Shown here: piece after piece, positions 1-11,116 of the stretch
How the letters are laid out: every line of letters begins with the position of its first letter
Position numbering within the stretch: position 1 is the stretch's first letter
From: Gigaspora rosea
Lineage: Eukaryota > Glomeromycota > Glomeromycetes > Diversisporales > Gigasporaceae
DNA length: 64,000 nt
Direction of reading: 5' to 3'
Assembly (NCBI GenBank): GCA_003550325.1
Contig: QKWP01001221.1
Coordinates: 52,683-116,682 of the forward strand
Program-made: the position numbers and the translations under genes
The notes under the pieces: generated by a model
Seen by the model: only the letters and a program-made list of their open reading frames with translations
Database searches by the model: none
Told to the model about the DNA's origin: nothing

Positions 1-798
1 AAGAATTCCCATCCTCAGCAGATTTCAAAAACCATTCAAATGTTTCTTTCTTATTAGACTTCAAATACCACATAGATGCTTTTTTTTCATCCTTGACCGT
101 GCCTATACCATTTTGATAGCAGAATCCAACATTGAACTGTCCTATCGAATCGCCCCTTTCAGCAAATTCCAAAAACCACTCAAATGCTTTTTTTTTATTA
201 CTGATTATGCCTATCCCGTTTTCATAGCAGAATATTGATTCTTTCAATAACTTTATTGCCTTTTCATAGTTATTGTTAGCTGCTAACTTTAAGTATATTA
301 TCCCAAGTTCCTTGTGTTTATCGTCTTTTGGTACTTTAAGTTTTCCATTAATATAAATATCTCCTAAATAATACATTGCATCAACACTTTCATTAGCAGC
401 TAATTTAAAATAATGTAGGATTTTATAGTAGTATTTCCCTTTTTTATTTTCATCAAGATTTCTAAGATTATTAAGCAACGAAACTGCATATTGGCACTGT
501 GCATCTGCATCATTAAGATCTAGTTTTGGATTGTTCATAATTTCATCAAAGGTTAACTCTTTATCTTCAAATAGCATTAAATCAAGTTTTAGGCTGTTCA
601 TTTCATCCAAGTTTAATTCGAATGACATTAAATCCGTTAAATCAAGTTTAAAATGGTCCATATTTTCATCCAAGTTTATTTCTTTATCTTTGAGCAACAT
701 TGAATCTTTAGAACAAACTGGATAGGTTACAGATAACTTTTCAACCTTTTCGTTTAAATTTACTATAGTCATTCGGTCGGTTGGTGTATGTTGCCATG
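1..798 (-). CDS. Sel1-repeat region, last exon of the kinase gene (partial at the left edge)
   Basis: The frame is open from the acceptor tatatag at 799-801 to the window edge, about 265 codons. It begins with the end of the kinase fold (AWQHTPTDRM), then an Asp/Leu-rich linker, then repeats of the Sel1/TPR-like type: DADAQCQYAVSLLNNL, ANESVDAMYYLGDIY, FCYENGIGI with KKAFEWFLEFAERGD, and GQFNVGFCYQNGIGT. Sel1 repeats are about 36-residue helical hairpins that serve as protein-binding scaffolds. The junction from the kinase exon at 866 keeps frame. The apparent plus-strand ORF over 531-725 is only its shadow. The C-terminus lies outside the window. Confidence 0.85.
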
Positions 799-865
799 CT
801 ATATAAATTATGCAAGAAATAAATCGAAAGTTAAGAAAATGATATAAAACTCAAAGTGAAATTAC

Positions 866-2691
866 CTTTTCTGATGATTTCAATAAATTGTTTTTGAATC
901 TTATATTCGTTAGGAGTTTTGAAATTTCCTGTCATAAGCTCTTCTCGGTTACCACTTAAAACATGATCTGATACTTGCTTAATATTCATATTTTTGTATG
1001 GAATGTTTTCATAGCAAAGCTCCCAAATAAGCATTCCAAGGCTAATCACAAAGAATAATTATTAAAAAATCAGGTCAATTTTTAATTCAAAAATTTTAAT
1101 ATTAACTATAAGCACCTGAACATTTCGCGATTAAATGTATAATTGTCTTTATCATTTCTCTTAATTTTCTTAATTTGTTCGGGTGCCATCCAACGAACAT
1201 TTGGTAAGATGCCTGAGTCGTCCTCCTCACATATCTCATGTGAAAACTTGTGATTTCCAAGTTTTACATCCAAGTTACGTAAAACCTACAGCATAATTTA
1301 AATGTGCCCTATGAAAAAAGTGGTCCGGTGGTGTTACGGTTTAGCACGGAGGTGTCCGTGATGGCACGTGCACTGTGGCACGTATATATACGACACACGG
1401 AATGGCACGTGTTTAAAATGATACATTGTGTATGTCCACAATGACACGTGTAAGTTTTTATACGGAATGGCACGTATTCGGGATGACACGTATAGGCTCG
1501 TTAGTTGGAATTACACGTATTTAATGGCACGTGTATCTCGTGTAGCCAATAAAATCGCAGGATCAGGTGTAACGTGAAAATTCAAAACAAACGAAATTTT
1601 TTAAAAAATCATCTGTACCTCCAAATCTCATCTATGAAATGCTTTTTTTTTTAATTCCTAAAAAAAAAAAATTCCTTGCAAAATTTTGCTATAGGCATGT
1701 TTGTTACCACCCTTCACAATTATACTGTACTCTAACTAAATTGAATTCATTCTTGTCGTAAGAAATATATGCACGTAAACTTACGTGTGCCTCGACCCGT
1801 GCCAAAACACGTGAATTTTGGCTTAGTAAAGTGCAGCAAAACCCGGTCCATTTACGGTCCAAAATGTCCGGGCAGACGGTCCAATTCGGACCATTTTAGT
1901 CGTGCCAACACGGAACTCGCACGTGCAAACCCGTCTCTTTAGCCGTTCCACAGATCACCGTGCTTTTCCGTAGAACCACGTGCATATCCGGACGGATTTT
2001 TTTATAGGGGTGTTAACAAATTGATATATCTAATATGATTACTATAAGTCATTCGAAATTAATTGTGTTTCACATTTATTTTTTATTTGTGTCTAATAAA
2101 AAAGAAGCTAATATTTCAGGCCTTTTTTAAGATCTACAGTTGAAGTTGAGAAAAAGGAATTGATTGTCTGATTTTTGAGGATACTTACAAAAACATTCTC
2201 GCATCTAAGATCATAGTGAAAAATATTTACTGTACGTAAAAACACTATACCACGGCAGATATCTCGAATAATTTGGATTTTTCTAGTCCATGGTATAAAT
2301 ATTTGTTGTAAAGCTCTTTTAATGTCCCATTTTCAGCCCATTCAAGAACTATAACTTTATTGTTATTGACATTTGAGAGTCCATAAAATTGGAGAATATA
2401 TTTTGATTGTAGTTTTGTAAGAATTGATAACTGAATTCCTAGATTTTGGAATTCTATGGGTGCTATGGGTTTGCAGGAAACTTTCTTCTTTTTATAAATC
2501 CTCATAACGATATTATTACGAATATTGGTTTCTTTACGAACAAGAGGTTCATTCAATTCATTTGGGTTAATTATTTGCACGTGTAAATTGGCATCAGTTT
2601 GTAATCGACTTTTTAGGGATTGATTTTTTATGGAGTCAATTATTTCTATCATTTAAAGTCCATGGTTTGGCATTTCTAGTCTCTCGATGGC
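866..2691 (-). pseudogene. Tyrosine-kinase-like domain in three exons, frameshifted and lacking DFG
   Basis: Exons read 2691-2189, 1285-1116 and 1041-866 with GT-AG borders that keep frame. The N-lobe shows IVMRIYKKKK, the hinge LQFYGLSNVNNNKVIVLEWA and then ENGTLKELYNKY. The catalytic loop is HYDLRCEN, so the catalytic Asp and Asn are kept. The DFG position reads VKLGNHKF, so the metal-binding Asp is missing. VRWMAPEQI and SLGMLIWELCYENIPY complete the C-lobe. Two lesions are visible: a TAA at 2653-2655 just before the ORF's ATG, and a one-base shift near 2295-2305 between ELYNKY and the PWTRKIQIIRDICRG block. The 0.9 kb intron 1286-2188 holds an inserted repeat. If active at all, this would be a weak or pseudokinase scaffold. 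Family identity is secure; loss of function is inferred from the two lesions. Confidence 0.8.
1307..2010. mobile_element. CACGTG-rich MITE-like insertion inside a kinase intron
   Basis: The ends match as imperfect inverted repeats. The left end reads CCCTATGAAAAAAG then GTCCGG; the right end, reverse-complemented, reads CCCCTATAAAAAAAT then CCGTCCGG. The interior is packed with variants of GGCACGTG and CCGTGC, both at 1340-1560 and at 1750-1990. The flanking host sequence is the kinase intron between the catalytic-loop exon and the activation-loop exon, which explains why that intron is 0.9 kb while the neighbouring introns are under 100 bp. No clear TSD is seen. Confidence 0.5.
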
Positions 2692-2775
2692 CTAAAACAT
2701 ATATATACGAGTTACAATAAATTTAATTAATAAATAAATAAAATTTATAAAATTTACGTATACTTATAATCATAC

Positions 2776-3294
2776 TTTTTCAGTTTTTTCTAGTGCTTTC
2801 TCGACTTTTTTTGTTTCCTCAGTTTTATCTTTAGCTCTATAAAATGCATTGTTCACTCTCAAAATAACTTGCAGATTTTTCATACACAAGTCATATTTCT
2901 CAATTACATCTTCATATTCATATTTAGCTGAGAAAAATCTGATAAAAAATCGATTTAACTTTGATACTTTATAAGTATAATCTTTGATATCTCTTATAAC
3001 TTTTTCAAGTCTCTGAAGAGCCAACCTATATGTTTCTGTACGAAAATTTTTTAACTTCTCTTCATTTCTCGTAATTCTTTCCTTCATAATAATTATGGCT
3101 TGACTTGCTGAATATGCACGGTTTGCCATAATTAAGCAAACTTCTTTATTAATTTCTGCATTTTTGTAAATTTCATTAATTTCCTTAATTATATCATCAA
3201 CTGTTGGGCCAACGTGTTGCAAGATTCTAATTACAGTTTCAGCTGAAAATTCTTGCGCAGTTTCAGTTTCAACAATATGAACTTCAGCCTTCAT
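2776..3294 (-). CDS. MLKL-NTD/HeLo-like helical domain, first exon of a kinase-Sel1 gene
   Basis: The exon starts at ATG 3294 and encodes about 173 residues that are almost entirely predicted helix, rich in Lys, Glu and Ile, with no Cys motif or signal peptide. Blocks such as RLEKVIRDIKDY, KLNRFFIRFF and YDLCMKNLQVIL resemble the N-terminal four-helix bundle of MLKL and the related HeLo domains, which in animals and fungi act in regulated cell death or as kinase adaptor modules. A GT donor (gtatga) lies at 2775, just before the ORF stop, and an acceptor (ttttag) lies at 2692, so joining to the kinase exon downstream is plausible. The splice leads into a TAA at 2653-2655, so either the joined gene is broken or this is a separate short gene. 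The family call rests on recalled resemblance; the joining is inferred. Confidence 0.55.
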
Positions 3295-3970
3295 GATTAA
3301 ATTACTACTTGAAATTTTGTAAATTATTAAAAAACCAACTTTTATGAATAAAATTTATTGAACATAAAGTTTAGACTACTGTGTATGTGTGAAATATTTT
3401 TACGAAGATGATAAATAAAAAATCATTCATTTTTATAATTCGTGTGTAATCTAGTTAGTATATCAGATAAGTAATTACTGAAACTGGTATAAGAGGTGTA
3501 TATTGTAATGTACTGTAATACGTACTGTTACATGTTTGCGAACACAAATTTTCAAAACTAAAAAAAGAAACGGATTATGATTTAAAATTCAATATCTATC
3601 TATACAAACTTTTAACAATTTTACGAACGAAATTTTAACAATTTTTTACAGGCGAAATTTTAAGTATAAGAAATTGGGCGTACGATGAAAAATAATGAAA
3701 ATTAACGGATTTTTTTCATCGGAATTAATGTCACTCCCATGAGCTGCTACGCAACACACGAGTGACAACTCCGATAAAAAAAATTTCCTGTTATTTTATA
3801 TTTCCAATATTGATGTTATTGTTCATATTATTTTAGTATGTGAAATTTTTTGTTGTGACATTTTCATAAATGATGATGTCATTTTATGACAAAAATATCA
3901 ATGCAATAAATTTTTACATGATTATATCACATGAACAATAACAATTTTTCACGGGTGAAAATTTAAAAAA
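3295..3970. other. Divergent intergenic region between the kinase-type gene and the BTB/TLDc pseudogene
   Basis: AT-rich spacer between two divergently oriented genes, so it should hold both promoters. The only structure seen is an imperfect inverted repeat at about 3709-3786 (TTTTTTCATCGGA against its partner TCCGATAAAAAA, enclosing GTCACTC and GAGTGAC). No ORF is supported. Confidence 0.5.
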
Positions 3971-4255
3971 ATGACATCAATACCAATTATTAATCAAAAA
4001 TTTACTACAAAACTTTCTGTCGAGTTAATGAAGAAGATGACGAACATAATGTAATAATCGAAGCTGGTGAAGAACCAAATGTTAAAAAATTTAAAGCTCA
4101 TTATTATATTTTGGGAATGAGATCACCTTATTTCCGTCAAGCTTTATCCAGTAGGTGGGCTAATCAAGAAAATGGTGTATATATTTTTAAAAAACCAAAT
4201 ATTTCTATAGAAACTTTTATCATCATTTTGAATTTTTTCTAAATAGGTTTAATTT

Positions 4256-4720
4256 GCGAAAAACGATTTTTAAATAAAAAAAAAATCTCTTTCTAAATGT
4301 TTGTTCTAAAATTGTTAGGAATTGTTCGGAATGGAGTCGATTTTCCGAACAAGGGTTTATGTTTATACTGTTTTCATTACGATGTTTGTAAGGGATGTAA
4401 AAATAGAAAAATTTTGATTAAAAATATCGTATAAAAAAACGCATAAAAATGTATAAAAAACATATAAAAACATACACATCCAATAACATCCTTTAAAATG
4501 TTCAGAACGGAGTCGATTTTCCGAACAAAAAATCGGTTAGTTTCAGAATTTTCCGTACAATTATGGATGGGCAAACAATCAGAAAAATGTATAAAAAACA
4601 TATAAAAACATATACATCCAATAAACATCCTTTAAAATGTTCAGAACGGAGTCGATTTTCCGAATAAAAAATCAGAATTTTCCGTACAATTATGGATGGG
4701 CAAACAATCAGTATTAATTT
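4256..4720. repeat. Inserted tandem repeat with a 140-bp period inside the BTB relic
   Basis: The segment TGTATAAAAAACATATAAAA recurs at 4449 and 4589, and GTTCAGAACGGAGTCGATTT recurs at 4500 and 4638, with a third diverged partial copy at 4323. It sits exactly where the BTB coding blocks are separated, so it is an insertion or an expanded intron. Reverse-strand ORFs here are products of the repeat. Confidence 0.65.
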
Positions 4721-4859
4721 ATAATGTAGGACAAAAATATCCAACTTGTACTTTATTATCAGAAATAATGCAAGAAGCACTTTATCAAGAACCTGAATTA
4801 TTACTCAAGTCTGATGATTTCACATCTTTGGAAGTTGAAACTTTTAACTGGCTTTTATA

Positions 4860-5114
4860 ACGTGGGCTACCTCAATAGAAATCAAGCAAATTTTTTTTAG
4901 TAACTTTTTTTAAAAGTTTAAATCAAAATAACTTAACAAAAACTTGATCAAATTTGATAAATTTTTTTTTAAATTAATTCTATAAGTTTATGAAATTAAT
5001 TTAAAAAAAATTTTATCAAATTTGATTAAATTTTTGTTAAGTTATTTCTGTTCAAAGTTTCAAAAAAAATTTATTATAAAAATTTGCTTGATTTCTATTG
5101 ACTCACGCCCACGT
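4860..5114. mobile_element. Foldback element (MITE-like) inserted in the BACK block
   Basis: The left end ACGTGGGC then CAATAGAAATCAAGCAAAT is mirrored by ATTTGCTTGATTTCTATTG then GCCCACGT at the right end. The arms continue inward as A/T-rich complementary sequence (AACTTAACAAAAACTTGATC against its partner at about 5016-5040) around a central TTAATT-rich turn. It splits coding sequence that is otherwise continuous (FNWLL and RDNLGMSEL). Confidence 0.75.
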
Positions 5115-5930
5115 GATAATTTAGGAATGTCAGAATTAGATATTTGGAGGCGTCTCGTCGAATGGGGAATTGGTCAACTTCAAACTACCGATACTTAGAC
5201 CCTGAGGTAACAAAATGGTCTAATAAAGAATTCGCTGCATTAGAAAAAATATCATGTCCTTGTATTCCATATATTAGGTGACGTCACATTCCGGCAGCTG
5301 AATTTGAAAAACAAGTTTCAATATTTAAACATCTTTTACCACCTGAATTGCATGATCCTTATATTAATAGTTCATCAGTATTTTATACATCACCAACTTA
5401 TTCTATTGTAACTTAATAAATTCAATCAGTTTTAATTAATCCAGATCAAGCAGCAAGGATTGCGAGTTAGATTGATATATTAGATATTACACCTTTAGAA
5501 AATTATACAAATCATGGCATATTCCATATCAATTTAAACTCATAGTTTGAGTAAGTCGAGATCAAAAGTTTCTTCAACATACCTTAACTTCCAATAAAGC
5601 CATAGTTATAATTAAGCCTTCAAATTCAACAGAAATTCTCAGAGGGTATAATCCATTGAGTTGGAGTAAAAAACAATTTCATCAGATAAGGAACCTTAAA
5701 ATACTGCACCGTTAAAAGATAGTTTCATCTTTAGTTTGGGTAGTGATGAGAAAAATGATATATTGAGTAGAGTTATAGATCCTAAAAATTCAATTTATTG
5801 TTCACCATATTTGAGATTGGACAACCATATGGATGTAAACAAACTAGCTACGAAAAACTTTTAAGGCAGAGTTTTGAACAATTCATTATTGAAGAATTTG
5901 AAGTTATTCAAGTTATAAAGAAAGAATGTT

Positions 5931-7400
5931 AGAATCATTTTTTAAAATTAGTAAGTTTTGAATTTATTTTGAAAAATTTTCAAAATTTTTAAAGAAACTA
6001 ACATAGTTTGTAAAATATAATATAGTTTATTATGGAATTGCATTGTAGCATTTAATAGTAGAAGACACTAGAATTTAGAGTTCATAGTTGGAGATCTTTG
6101 AAAAAATATTATGGTGTATGTCAAAAATGCAAACGTTGTCAGTTAATTACTGTAGTTCATTTCTATATACATATTTTATAAACTATACATTACACATTGC
6201 TATATAATATTTTTTTGTTAACTTTTGTGTTGATTCCACTTTTTGTTTTGCTAACAGGCCATATAAATTTAATATCTTATATGAAAGTTGACAAAATTTG
6301 ACCTAGCCGGTTCAAAAAAACCAATTACTGCTGTTTTTACGAATTTTGGATATCTGGTAAAAAACTTGCAGGCCGAATATTTGCCAATTCGATATGTTTG
6401 TGATTTCAATAATAATCACTGCAAAATCAAATTAGTAAATATTTGGTTGGTCAATGTTTTGCTAGATGTTCCAGAAATTATGAAAATAGCCATTTTAGCT
6501 GTTATCATAATTTCTTAAACACCTAATAAAATTTGGCATATGTTTTTTTGGCTTATTCAGATAAGTTAGTAATTTCAGCATGATTAGTATATAAAAGATA
6601 TAACCAACATTTTTATAACGAAGTTTTTTTAAAAAATTTATTTTAATATAAATTAGAGTTCGACTTTGTAACATAGCAACTTAATAATTTGCTCTATAAA
6701 AAAAACTCTTGGAAGATTTTTTACTATTAGAACTACCAGTTCGTTATAAGACAGTTGACTGTATATATTTTTTATATTACATATAATACTTATTTTACAA
6801 ATTGGTTTATATTATAATGAATATATTAAACAATATTAAATTTAATTTGAATACTTGCGCAATGGCAATTACATAAGTCACAAACAAATTCATTTTGTAG
6901 ATATATGTTTCGCATTTTTTTATAAATTGCACCAACTATAAATTTAAATCACTAACGATTGTGAAATCAGATGTCAGTGAAAATAACTGTCTATAAAACA
7001 TACTTTTCTGTAATTAATCGAATATAAAATAGCCTTGCCTGTAATTTATTGCGAAATTATGTGAAAATTTGCAATTTAAATCTTAAGGCAGTTGGTTGAT
7101 AGCGATAGAGAATAATTTCCATCATACGATGTTATATCTCAGTAACACAAATATCAAATCCGGTTCATACACGAATAACAGTGTACTGTATTACACCAGC
7201 ACAACACATTAGCATGTGAAATCATAGAATTCGCCATTCTGAAACCATGCACTCCATGATGCATGACTTCATTCCTGGTATAAATTATTAACAACTTTTA
7301 CATACCCAAAAATGAATTTACTTATTTGTGCCGGTAATGCAACCCAAAAAAGATTTTTGTTTTGTAAATAAGTGTAAAAACACAAAGTTAGGGTTAGGAA
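5931..7400. other. AT-rich intergenic DNA without a supported gene
   Basis: Very AT-rich. A 76-codon plus-strand ORF at 6288-6518 has no recognisable motif, ends in a hydrophobic run and has no coding neighbours, so it is not called. No RNA gene or array is recognised. Confidence 0.5.
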
Positions 7401-7634
7401 CAGTGTCTGAAATTGGGTTGCGGAGTCTGCGGACCGCAACAAATTTTAAATTTCCGCAACCAAATTCCGAAATGCATATGCGAATTCCGCACATAAATTT
7501 GCTAATTTTACTTATAAATTTCGATTAAATGCTTATGCGCGCAACTAAATTTTTATAAATTCTTATAACCCGCAACTATTTTTTTTATTTAGTTGCAGCC
7601 CGCAACTAATTTAAAAATTGAATTTCAGACACTG
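7401..7634. mobile_element. hAT-type MITE, 234 bp, with perfect 8-bp TSD
   Basis: The ends are CAGTGTCTGAAATT and AATTTCAGACACTG, exact inverted repeats of 14 bp. GTTAGGAA is present immediately outside on both sides (7393-7400 and 7635-7642). An 8-bp TSD with a CAG-starting TIR is typical of hAT elements. The interior is made of short direct repeats of the CCGCAAC type. Confidence 0.88.
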
Positions 7635-7681
7635 GTTAGGAAGCTAACTTTATGTGGTATATCATAGACAGTTGCCTATTA

Positions 7682-8617
7682 CAGTCAGACCTCTAAATGC
7701 ATCCCCCAGTATCCCCCTAAATGCATAACCTCCTTAAATGCATATTAATTGTCTGGCCCATTGACGGGCTTAATAAATAAGTGCATATTCTTTATTCTGC
7801 ATATGCATACTATTTTCTTGGCCCATCTATATAACCCTCTATAAATGCATATCACGTGTCCACGGGCCAATCAAATCAGGACTACATGTTATGATTTTGT
7901 ATATCATATGAGTTGCTTAATTGATAATCCACCTATCAACTGGAGAATGGCGAAATGTGGCGTGCTTCCATATAAATTTTTTTTACTAAGTTAACAATAA
8001 TGTTCACTAATTGAAAGTTGTAAAGCTCGTCGAGACGCATCTAACGGTGGTTAGATCATCCAAATCGGCCTAGTAGATGGTGAGATATCGTCGAAAAACG
8101 ATTGGCCGACTATATAAAATCTCTATGTAAACATAGAGATTTTATATAGTCGGCCAATCGTTTTTTGACGATATCTCACCATCCACTGGACCGATTTGGA
8201 TGATCTAACCACCGTTAGATGCGTCTCGACGAGCTCTACAACTTTTAATTAGCGGCCATGTATCGTTAACTTAGTAAGAAAAAAAAAGTTTTATATGGAA
8301 GCACGCCACATTTCGCCTATAGTGATTTTCATATGTAATTTCCATCACGGATTTTTATATAGTCGGCCAATCGTTTTTCGATGATAACTCGCCATCCACC
8401 AGGCCAATTTGGATGATCTAACCACCGTTAGATGCGCCTCGACAAGCTTTACAACTTTCAATTAGTGGACATGTATTGTTAGCTTAGTAAGAAAAAAACT
8501 TTTAGATGAAAGCACGCCACATTTCGCCATTTTGACTTATGTTCTCTAAATGCATACCTCCTTAAATGCATACCTCAGAGCTGGTCCCAACGATATGCAT
8601 TTAGAGAGGTCTGACTG
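7682..8617. mobile_element. pogo/Tigger-type non-autonomous element with TA TSD
   Basis: The left end CAGTCAGACCTCTAAATGCA is matched by the right end TGCATTTAGAGAGGTCTGAC then TG, and TA flanks both sides (7680-7681 and 8618-8619). CAGT ends with an (AG)ACCTCT core and TA duplication fit Tc1/mariner elements of the pogo/Tigger group, whose transposase relics occur elsewhere in this window. The interior contains AAATGCAT repeats and a nested foldback. Confidence 0.85.
7949..8530. repeat. Palindromic foldback (arms about 180 bp) plus a third arm copy
   Basis: The sequence from GGCGAAATGTGGCGTGCTTC (about 7949) inward to GTCGGCCAATCG reappears in reverse complement from about 8127 to 8317, with the turn at CTATGTAAACATAG. 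A third, diverged copy of the right arm follows at 8341-8530 and again ends ACGCCACATTTCGCCAT. The arms share GTTAGATCATCCAAATCGG and the conserved end sequence. It lies inside the pogo-type element. Confidence 0.85.
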
Positions 8618-9018
8618 TATATGTAAAATTCGTCCCCAGCATTTTTAATTATTGCACAAAGGTCGATCGAAAAGGCATTACACAATTCATTGGTTGGCAT
8701 GTTTTTTTTTTGGCCTAAGCCGGCGATTATCTTAGGCCGGAGATGATTTTTATTGAATTGATTAAATAATGGTTTAGTGTGTGATAATGCTGGTTGGTCG
8801 GGTTCATCCGGAACGCAAAGACATGCTGAAAATTGCAACAAACGTTGCACTGGGAGTTGCCGTGGAATCTGCTAGCCGGTGGTTTCCCACCTGCCGCAGC
8901 AGGCCGGCTGTGAGTGGAGACTTGGATAGAAATAAACATATGCGAGAGAAGAAGCACTCAGTCATCACGTGCACTGTGAGAAAAGTGATAACAGTCAGCT
9001 GTTGGGTTGGGTGGGTGG
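8618..9018. other. Intergenic segment with a GCCGG-GGCCGGC hairpin
   Basis: Higher GC than its surroundings. AGCCGGTGG at about 8873 can pair with CAGGCCGGCT at about 8904 around CCACCTGCCG. Related hairpins recur at 10178 and, in part, inside the 47764 and 55974 elements. The overlapping ORFs on both strands share this segment and show no domain, so no gene is called. Confidence 0.4.
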
Positions 9019-11116
9019 AAGGGTGTCCAGAATTATGATGCGAGGATGGCCAAATTATGCATGAGGAAAACTGTAAATTATGCAATTATGCAAGTTTTTA
9101 GTTTAAAATATGCAGCATATTATGCACTACACCACAAATTATGTAAAATATACAAAAAATTTCTATAAACATATTATAAGATTTATAATTAAACAACTGC
9201 ACAAATACTCAGATATCTAAATAAGATATTAAAATTTTTAAATATCCATTTAGCTTTTTATCTTGTATATAATATATAGTATATGTGTACAGTACATAGA
9301 CTGCTTAAAATTGATTAAAATTGATCAAAGAAAATTACTATAAACTGCCGTATACAAACCCCCTATGTACTAGACCCAGGCGTGAAACTCAAAATCTACA
9401 ATAACCAAATATGTTTTTTTTTTAAATATGCATAAAAAATATGCATGCTTTTTAAATTTTGCCTTCTAATTGTAAAAATCGCTCCACTATGCACTAGTAG
9501 TGCTCCGAACGGGTCAGTTCGGGTCGGGATATAGCCAACCCGAACCCGACACGAAATTTCGGGTCGGGTCGGGGTGAAAACTTTCGGGTTAGCACTTCAA
9601 CCCGACCCGACCCGAATTTTTAAGCCCAACATGCTAAAGTTTTAAAAAAAAAAACTTATGGCCTAAGCTTAGATGTGAACATAAAAAAAAAAAAAAAAAG
9701 GAAAAAATTGCGTGACCACCTTTAATGTAAAAAAAACTTATTGTTCATCGCGTCACCCCTGATCGACCAATTATTTTGTTTGTTTTGATTTTACACTAAA
9801 CAAAACAAGTAACGGCCAGACTAAGTTAGAAGCGATTGTTTAAAAAAAACTTTGATTTCGCGTTACACCTAATCCTGCATCCCATTGGTTAAATGATAAC
9901 CACTTTTCTAAAGGAAAAAAAAGACGAAAAACATTGGCACGCACTTTGCTTTATGACTGAAAGCCAGCTTCCTAAGAAGCTGGCCAGAATTTTATTAGAT
10001 TTTTATTAAATATTCTTCGTGTGAACAATAGTACAAGAGTATAATGGTGTTTTGTATATACATTTTATAGGTGCTAGAAACAGTGAGATTCCCAAATTTT
10101 TAGCAATATTTATTGTGCTGAGATTCACTGTCACAGACCAGATTAAGAATGGCTTGAGCGGAATCAAGCTGATTGTTGGCCGGTGGTTTTCCGCCTACCG
10201 AAGCAAGCCGGCCGTAGAGATGTTAGAATCAAGTGGCTGCCATATTGGGGTTTCGATCTTTCCTGTTTGAGGTGGGTTGCGTGGGGCAAAAAAAAATCGA
10301 TTTCAAATTTTTCTGAGAGAGTTGGTGTCAGCCAGCCATTCGTATTTATGTGATGGCTTGATGGCACATTACACACTGGGATCTGCCTTGGAGCTGTGGC
10401 TGCTATTCGTCTGTGCTACTTGTGCATGCACGTGATTAGGCGATCCCTGCACGTGATTGGTGTGTCGGCGTGCGCCTTTGATATTGGCAGTTTGTGTGCC
10501 TGATTTCCCTTTGATTGGGTCTGATATATCACGTGCCTGCGGTTATATGGGTGCCGCAGTGCTTGGCCGAATTTTTCGATCAGTTGACCTTTCCGTCAAC
10601 CAGCACTAATCTATATAAAAATTCGGATCGGGTCGGGTTAATTCTCAACCCGAACCTGACCCGAAACTTTCGGGTCAAAATTTTCTAACCTGAACCCGAC
10701 CCGACCCAAAATTTCGGGTCGGGTTTCGGGTTGACCCGACCCGATTTGGAGCTCTATGCACTAGACCCGGGGTCTAATACTGGTCTAATATTAGGGTTTA
10801 ATATTGGTGGGTTTATATGGCAGATTACGGTATTTAAAGTGCTGTGATTGGTTATTTGTCCTATCTATATAGAGTTTGGAACTGGCTTTATTTTCATATG
10901 CTAATCGACCAAGACAGTTTTAACTAGTGAAAAAAATACATCGGTTCCAAACCATTACTTTTTATTCTATTTTGAGCAATTTGATTGGTCACAAACTAGT
11001 ACGCTCATATTATGTGAATTATTATGTGAAATGACCCAAATTTTGCAACTTTTTGTGACGTAATGCGTATGCGGTACAGGCGCATATTATGCTGCATCAT
11101 AATCCTGGACACCCTA
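9019..11116. mobile_element. hAT-type element, 2.1 kb, non-autonomous, hosting another
   Basis: The left end AAGGGTGTCCAGAATTATGA and the right end, reverse-complemented TAGGGTGTCCAGGATTATGA, match at 18 of 20 positions. GTGGGTGG duplicates on both sides (9011-9018 and 11117-11124). The interior has ATTATGCA-type repeats and no transposase. A second hAT-type element is nested at 9498-10756. Confidence 0.82.
9498..10756. mobile_element. Nested hAT-type element, 1.26 kb, with GGGTCGGGT subterminal repeats
   Basis: The ends are TAGTGCTCCGAACGGGTC and, reverse-complemented from the right, TAGAGCTCCAAATCGGGTCG. TGCACTAG is duplicated exactly at 9490-9497 and 10757-10764. The subterminal zones are arrays of CCCGACCCGA/TCGGGTCGGG, as expected for transposase-binding arrays of hAT MITEs. 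The middle holds unique DNA including a GGCCGGTGG-AGCCGGCC hairpin (about 10178-10215) and no supported ORF. Confidence 0.88.

Larger units (their letters stand above)
3971..5930 (+). pseudogene. BTB-BACK-TLDc gene, decayed and interrupted
   Basis: From ATG 3971 the protein starts MTSIPIINQKFTTKLS, then shifts frame near 4035 into a clear BTB block: VIIEAGEEPNVKKFKAHYY, then RSPYFRQALSSRWA and VYIFKKPNISIETF. After an inserted segment the BACK-type part resumes at about 4770-4860 (ALYQEPELLLKSDDFTSLEV) and again after a second insert (DNLGMSELDIWRRLVEWGIG). It then runs PCIPYIR and VSIFKHLLPPELHDPY. TLDc remnants follow: PDQAARIAS, DITPLENYTNHGIFHI, GYNPLSWSKKQF, DSFIFSLGSDE and LSRVIDP. Intact members couple a BTB dimerisation domain to a C-terminal TLDc domain. 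Several stops and shifts make this copy a relic. Identity is strong from the order of blocks. Confidence 0.75.

Noticed and set aside
531-725. 64-codon plus-strand ORF, Ser/Phe-rich
   Set aside because: Shadow of the minus-strand linker and Sel1 exon.
6288-6518. 76-codon ORF after the TLDc relic
   Set aside because: No motif, hydrophobic tail, AT-rich context; not supportable as a gene.
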